64,000 nt of DNA from the NCBI GenBank assembly GCA_964509205.1, contig CAZDVW010000006.1, positions 10,488-74,487 of the forward strand, written 5' to 3'. A program made the translations under genes and the position numbers. The stretch is from Duodenibacillus sp964509205. GTDB taxonomy: Bacteria > Pseudomonadota > Gammaproteobacteria > Burkholderiales > Burkholderiaceae_F. The notes beneath the pieces were generated by a model that searched no databases, had not been told where the DNA came from, and saw only the letters and a list, made by a program, of their open reading frames with translations. Within the stretch, counting starts at the first letter, position 1. Each line of letters begins with the position of its first letter. Below are positions 60,586 through 64,000 of the stretch, piece by piece.

Positions 60586-60921
60586 GTTGCCTCCTTATCA
60601 AAGAGATGGATACCAAAACGACCCAACTGCATTTAATCTTGAAACAACCGACGAACATCCCTTTCGTTGCCGTTTTCCCGACCGGCAAACCTGCCTGATC
60701 GGTCTGTCAATTTTTCAAATGAAACGAATGACGTCCTACTCTGACGCATTCGGTATTTAAAACCTCCTTACGGCACAATATAGGTACTTTTACTTAGTTT
60801 TTCAAATCAATGTCTCTCGTGCGCCGTAAAACGGGGATAGGCGAACGTCTCGGGCACTTCACGCGACCGACGATCCGTTCGGCTTATGGGGTTGAAATGA
60901 AGAGACGAGGCCGCTGTCGGC
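60586..60921. other. Leader/promoter region upstream of glpQ
   Basis: No established gene in 336 bases. A strong minus-strand promoter is visible: TTGAAA (60805-60800), a 17-base spacer and TATATT (60782-60777). It gives a leader of about 185 bases for glpQ. Within the leader a consensus AGGAGG (60768-60763) lies 13 bases before an ATG (60749) that opens a 38-codon frame ending at 60633. The spacing is poor, so translation is uncertain. Confidence 0.5.
60777..60805 (-). promoter_or_regulatory. Sigma-70 promoter of glpQ
   Basis: TTGAAA and TATATT separated by 17 bases on the minus strand, close to the sigma-70 consensus in sequence and spacing. Transcription would begin near 60770 and read into glpQ after about 185 bases. 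Confidence 0.6.
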
Positions 60922-61722
60922 TTACGCGCGACGTCGGCGTCTTTGCTCGAACAAGCAAACGGCAGCAGCGGCGGCCACATTAAGCGATTCGCAACTGGCC
61001 TCAATCGGAATCAAGAACCGCTCATCGGCCGCGCGAAGAACATCGTCGGAAATCCCCTGTCCTTCGGAACCAAAGATCCACACGGTCGACGATTGTTCCC
61101 AATTTAGGGACCGAAAAAGATCGTTTCCCCCTCTGGCATCGGCGGCCAATCGTCTGCCGGCAAAGAGCTTCACGAGAGACGGCGCATCGACATTTTCAAA
61201 CAGAGTCAGCGAAAAATGCGCCCCCATGGCCGCTCTTAAAACCTTCGGAGACCAAACAAGAGCGGTTTTCGGCGAAAAGGCCATCGTCCGAATGCCGCTG
61301 GCAAGTGCCGTGCGCATGATCGTGCCGACATTGCCCGCATCCTGAACGCCGTCCAAATAGACCGCATCGGCGGCAATCGGCTCAGTCGGAAGCTCTGTGC
61401 TCGGAATCGCTAATTCCGCAAAAATTCCGACGCCGTGCTCAACCGGCGACACCGATTCAAATAACGACGCCGGCAACGTGTAAAGAGGAATATTTCCCCG
61501 CAGGCGGCACTGTTCAAAAAGGCTTACAGCCTCAGCGCTCACCTCTTTTTCGCGCAAAACAACGCTACGAATCGCCGCCTTCTTTTCAAGGGCAGTCTCC
61601 ATTAAATGGGCGCCTTCGGCAAGCGTCACGCCGAGTTTTTTGATCGAACGCGGCGTTTCGCTGATCTTTTTCCAGCGTTTGTAATGAGCGTTGTCGGTTG
61701 AATTTAAGGGAATGATTCGCAT
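60922..61722 (-). CDS. TrmH-family (SPOUT) RNA 2'-O-methyltransferase
   Basis: A 266-residue SpoU protein. An N-terminal substrate-binding domain (about 20-100) is followed by the knotted SAM domain with GVQDAGNVGTIMRTA (motif 1), FGSEGQGIS (motif 2) and IPIEASCESLNVAAAAAV (motif 3). It resembles YsgA/RlmB-type rRNA methyltransferases; the target cannot be set. Start MRIIPLNST at 61722; longer frames to 61995 run into the divergent acyl-CoA synthetase promoter. Confidence 0.87.
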   Translation of the reverse strand: MRIIPLNSTDNAHYKRWKKISETPRSIKKLGVTLAEGAHLMETALEKKAAIRSVVLREKEVSAEAVSLFEQCRLRGNIPLYTLPASLFESVSPVEHGVGIFAELAIPSTELPTEPIAADAVYLDGVQDAGNVGTIMRTALASGIRTMAFSPKTALVWSPKVLRAAMGAHFSLTLFENVDAPSLVKLFAGRRLAADARGGNDLFRSLNWEQSSTVWIFGSEGQGISDDVLRAADERFLIPIEASCESLNVAAAAAVCLFEQRRRRRA

Positions 61723-61904
61723 AAAGCCTCTTTTTTGCGCATTGTAATGCCTTGTTGCTCGGCGAAGAATCCAAGCCCCTATCTCATCCGTAAAGCCGAA
61801 AATCACGAAATTCAGCCCTCTTAAACGACAAACTACTAAAATTCGCTCATAGCAATTTGCAACAGAACACATTCCCTGTTGACATACCCATCGGAGATGA
61901 CAGA

Positions 61905-63767
61905 ATGACCGATTCCGCCCGAAACGTGAAAGACACCGCACAAAGCCGCATTGCAGAACTCTCGGTCCTACGTGTTTTGCCGGAACTGTTAACACACCAT
62001 CTGGATGTGCGCCCGGACGCCCCGATCTATAAGTACTACGACAATATGATCAAGGAATGGGTCGTCCTGACCGTGCGCGAAGTCGTAAAAAAGGTTGAGC
62101 AGTGGAAGCACGCTTTTGCCGCCATGGGACTCAAACGAGGCGATCGCGTCGCCATGCTTTTGCCCAATTGCATGGACGCCATTCTCTTTGACCAAGCCGC
62201 CTTGGCCTGTGCTCTTGTTCCTGTCCCGCTTCACGCAATCGACACCCCGGGCTCATCGGCTTACATTCTGAAAGACTCGGGAGCACGCGTCCTTTTTACC
62301 AATCGGCTTTTAAAGTGGAAAGGCATTCGCGAAACCGGCGATCTGCCCGATCTCAAACACGTCATCATCACGGATGAGGCCACCGAACCGCACACGGACA
62401 AATCGGTTCAACTCACCAACATTGATGCTTGGCTCGCTGCCGGAATCGGTTCAACGCTTCCGAAGGGGCCTGAGCCCGAAGATTTGGCGGCCATCGTCTA
62501 CACCTCCGGAACCACCGGCAACCCCAAGGGCGTAATGCTCACGCACAGAGCGATTCTTGCCAACATCACGGGCGTTTTGTCGGTACTCTGGCCGGAACCG
62601 GGCGATGTGTGGCTCTCCTTTTTGCCGCTTTCGCACACGTTTGAACGCACGACGACCTACTACACGGCGCTCGGACTCGGCAACCTCGTGGCCTTTAACC
62701 GCAACATCGGTCTCTTGCAGGATGACATGCGGCTCATTCGTCCGACCGTCATGATGAGCGTTCCGCGCATCTATGAAAAGGTTTACGCCAAAGTTCAGGA
62801 TCGTCTGACGCTCAAATCGCCCTTTGTTCGCTTCCTGATGCGTTGGGCTGTGAGCGTCGGCTACAGAAAATTCTGCCGAGAAAACGGTTTGCCGTCCCCG
62901 TTTGTGATGTCGGAACTCTTGGATCCTGTCGTCGCTTCTTTCCTCGATCGCTTCGTTGCCCAGACCGTTCGAAACATCTTCGGCGGACGTCCGCATCTGT
63001 TTATTGCCGGAGGAGCGGCCTTAAGTCCCTCGGTCGCGCGGTTCTTCTTAGGACTCGGCATCAACATCCATCAGGGCTACGGCATGACGGAAACAAGTCC
63101 GATCGTCTCCGTGAATCCATTCGGAAAAAACCACCCCTCCACCGTCGGCGTCGTCCTTAAGAACATGCAGGTGCGCATCGGCGAAAACGACGAGCTGCAG
63201 GTCTCGGGTCCCTGTGTGATGAAAGGCTACTGGAATCGCCCGGAAGAAACAGCCAAAATGTTTACGAAAGACGGCTGGCTTAAAACCGGTGATCAGGCCG
63301 ATATTTACGATGACGGCGATATCAAACTCAAAGGGCGCATCAAGGAAATCATCGTCACAAGCACGGGCGAAAAGGTGCCGCCTGTGGATCTGGAAAATGC
63401 CATTCAGTCCGATCCGCTTTTCTCCCAGGCGATGATCGTCGGAGACAACCGCCCCTACGTATCGGCTCTCGTCGTCGTCAATCCCGAGCAGTGGAAGCCG
63501 TTTGCCGACTCCTTTGGTCTCGATCCGGACAGTGAAGCAACCTACGTCAATCGCGATTTACGAAATGCCGTTTTGCGCCGCGTGAAAGCGGCCACCGCGA
63601 ACTTTCCCAATTACGGGATTCCGCGAAACGTGTGCATTCTGCGCGATCCGTGGACCATTGAAAACGGTATGCTCACGCCGACCTTGAAACTCAAACGCCG
63701 CAATATTCGCGCCAAGTACGCCGACGAGATCGAAGGTCTTTACGGCGACGTTCGCTCACAGCGCTGA
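61905..63767 (+). CDS. Long-chain acyl-CoA synthetase (AMP-binding, FadD15-like)
   Basis: A 620-residue adenylate-forming enzyme. The P-loop is YTSGTTGNPKGVMLTH (about 215-230), the A5 motif is GYGMTETSP, and A7/A8 are LKTGDQADI and KLKGRIKEIIVTSTGEKV. It activates fatty acids to acyl-CoA with ATP, with the long form typical of FadD15. GGAGATG lies nine bases before the ATG at 61905. It may supply acyl chains for phospholipid turnover. A terminator follows at 63926. Confidence 0.9.
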   Translation: MTDSARNVKDTAQSRIAELSVLRVLPELLTHHLDVRPDAPIYKYYDNMIKEWVVLTVREVVKKVEQWKHAFAAMGLKRGDRVAMLLPNCMDAILFDQAALACALVPVPLHAIDTPGSSAYILKDSGARVLFTNRLLKWKGIRETGDLPDLKHVIITDEATEPHTDKSVQLTNIDAWLAAGIGSTLPKGPEPEDLAAIVYTSGTTGNPKGVMLTHRAILANITGVLSVLWPEPGDVWLSFLPLSHTFERTTTYYTALGLGNLVAFNRNIGLLQDDMRLIRPTVMMSVPRIYEKVYAKVQDRLTLKSPFVRFLMRWAVSVGYRKFCRENGLPSPFVMSELLDPVVASFLDRFVAQTVRNIFGGRPHLFIAGGAALSPSVARFFLGLGINIHQGYGMTETSPIVSVNPFGKNHPSTVGVVLKNMQVRIGENDELQVSGPCVMKGYWNRPEETAKMFTKDGWLKTGDQADIYDDGDIKLKGRIKEIIVTSTGEKVPPVDLENAIQSDPLFSQAMIVGDNRPYVSALVVVNPEQWKPFADSFGLDPDSEATYVNRDLRNAVLRRVKAATANFPNYGIPRNVCILRDPWTIENGMLTPTLKLKRRNIRAKYADEIEGLYGDVRSQR

Positions 63768-63925
63768 CTTTCTGTTGCGTGAAGTTCTGCCTTTTCTGTG
63801 CGAGTCACGGAGAGCGGAGTAGGCTTGCAAACGATTCGGAAAACCTTGTGGTGGAGTCTTCCTGCCATCCGCTGTATATCAGTCCGTCGACAAGAAAACT
63901 GACTTGATTTTGGGATTTGCTCATC

Positions 63926-63951
63926 AAAAACCCGGCATCTGCCGGGTTTTT
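63926..63951 (+). terminator. Rho-independent terminator after the acyl-CoA synthetase gene
   Basis: AAAAACCCGGCA and TGCCGGGTTTTT form a 12-bp perfect stem with a two-base loop as written, probably opened in RNA to four bases. The run of T in the descending arm makes a strong terminator. Between 63768 and 63925 and after it I see no gene. Confidence 0.85.
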
Positions 63952-64000
63952 CCTTAATCCCTAACTCCCGGATAACTGATCCCTAACGAAGGACTTTAGG

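Noticed and set aside
1..64000. tRNA, rRNA, CRISPR arrays, replication origin or prophage genes
   Set aside because: Intergenic regions were scanned by eye for cloverleaf ends, regularly spaced repeats, DnaA-box clusters and phage structural genes; none was found.

Overview
The window reads as chromosome of a Gram-negative betaproteobacterium of roughly 50% GC. The markers are BamC, ZipA, LplT, the rpsP-rimM-trmD-rplS operon, the ligA-zipA-smc block and the rpsU-yqeY-dnaG-rpoD macromolecular-synthesis order. QueH as the queuosine enzyme, an asaccharolytic amino-acid-centred gene set and the overall flavour suggest Burkholderiales, perhaps Sutterellaceae. That family placement is inference; no 16S rRNA or tRNA gene was seen.

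Layout. 1-5.1 kb: start of radA, two tandem lplT-like lysophospholipid flippases, an RNase AM/TrpH-type PHP protein and the redox chaperone hslO. 5.3-9.3 kb: a divergent catabolic cluster, with a DauR/YheO-type regulator, RidA and a threonine-synthase-like PLP enzyme on one strand and a D-serine-dehydratase/D-threonine-aldolase-like enzyme on the other. 9.5-11.7 kb: rplS, trmD, rimM, rpsP. 11.8-20.3 kb: a visibly AT-richer defence island holding two divergent units. The first is a three-gene restriction-modification operon (two methyltransferase proteins plus a GIY-YIG/T5orf172-helicase). The second is a PLD-helicase-DUF3427 protein translationally coupled to a Nudix hydrolase. The catalytic methyltransferase is interrupted at a run of nine G; changing the run to seven or ten restores one continuous 500-residue-class frame, so it looks phase-variable and is OFF in this sequence.

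20.3-36 kb: housekeeping (ligA, zipA, smc, prmB, an ABC-F ATPase, yddG, pssA, psd, a SlyD-like PPIase, bamC, accD). 36.2-38 kb: an orphan response regulator and a graveyard of toxin-antitoxin genes (broken hicA with intact hicB; the tail of a toxin overlapping a truncated Xre antitoxin). 38-48.7 kb: amidase, hybrid histidine kinase, ldcA, a TadA with a long N-terminal extension, an iron alcohol dehydrogenase, two tandem paralogous unknown genes, an SPFH/NfeD pair and a YbaL/KefB-type antiporter. 48.8-53.9 kb: rpoD, dnaG, yqeY, rpsU. 54-64 kb: an MFS transporter, a LOG-family protein, a sulfonate/nitrate-type ABC importer, queH, glpQ, an SPOUT rRNA methyltransferase and a long-chain acyl-CoA synthetase.

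Together, lplT, pssA, psd, glpQ and the acyl-CoA synthetase form a phospholipid synthesis and salvage theme. The most interesting material is the defence island and its G9 switch.
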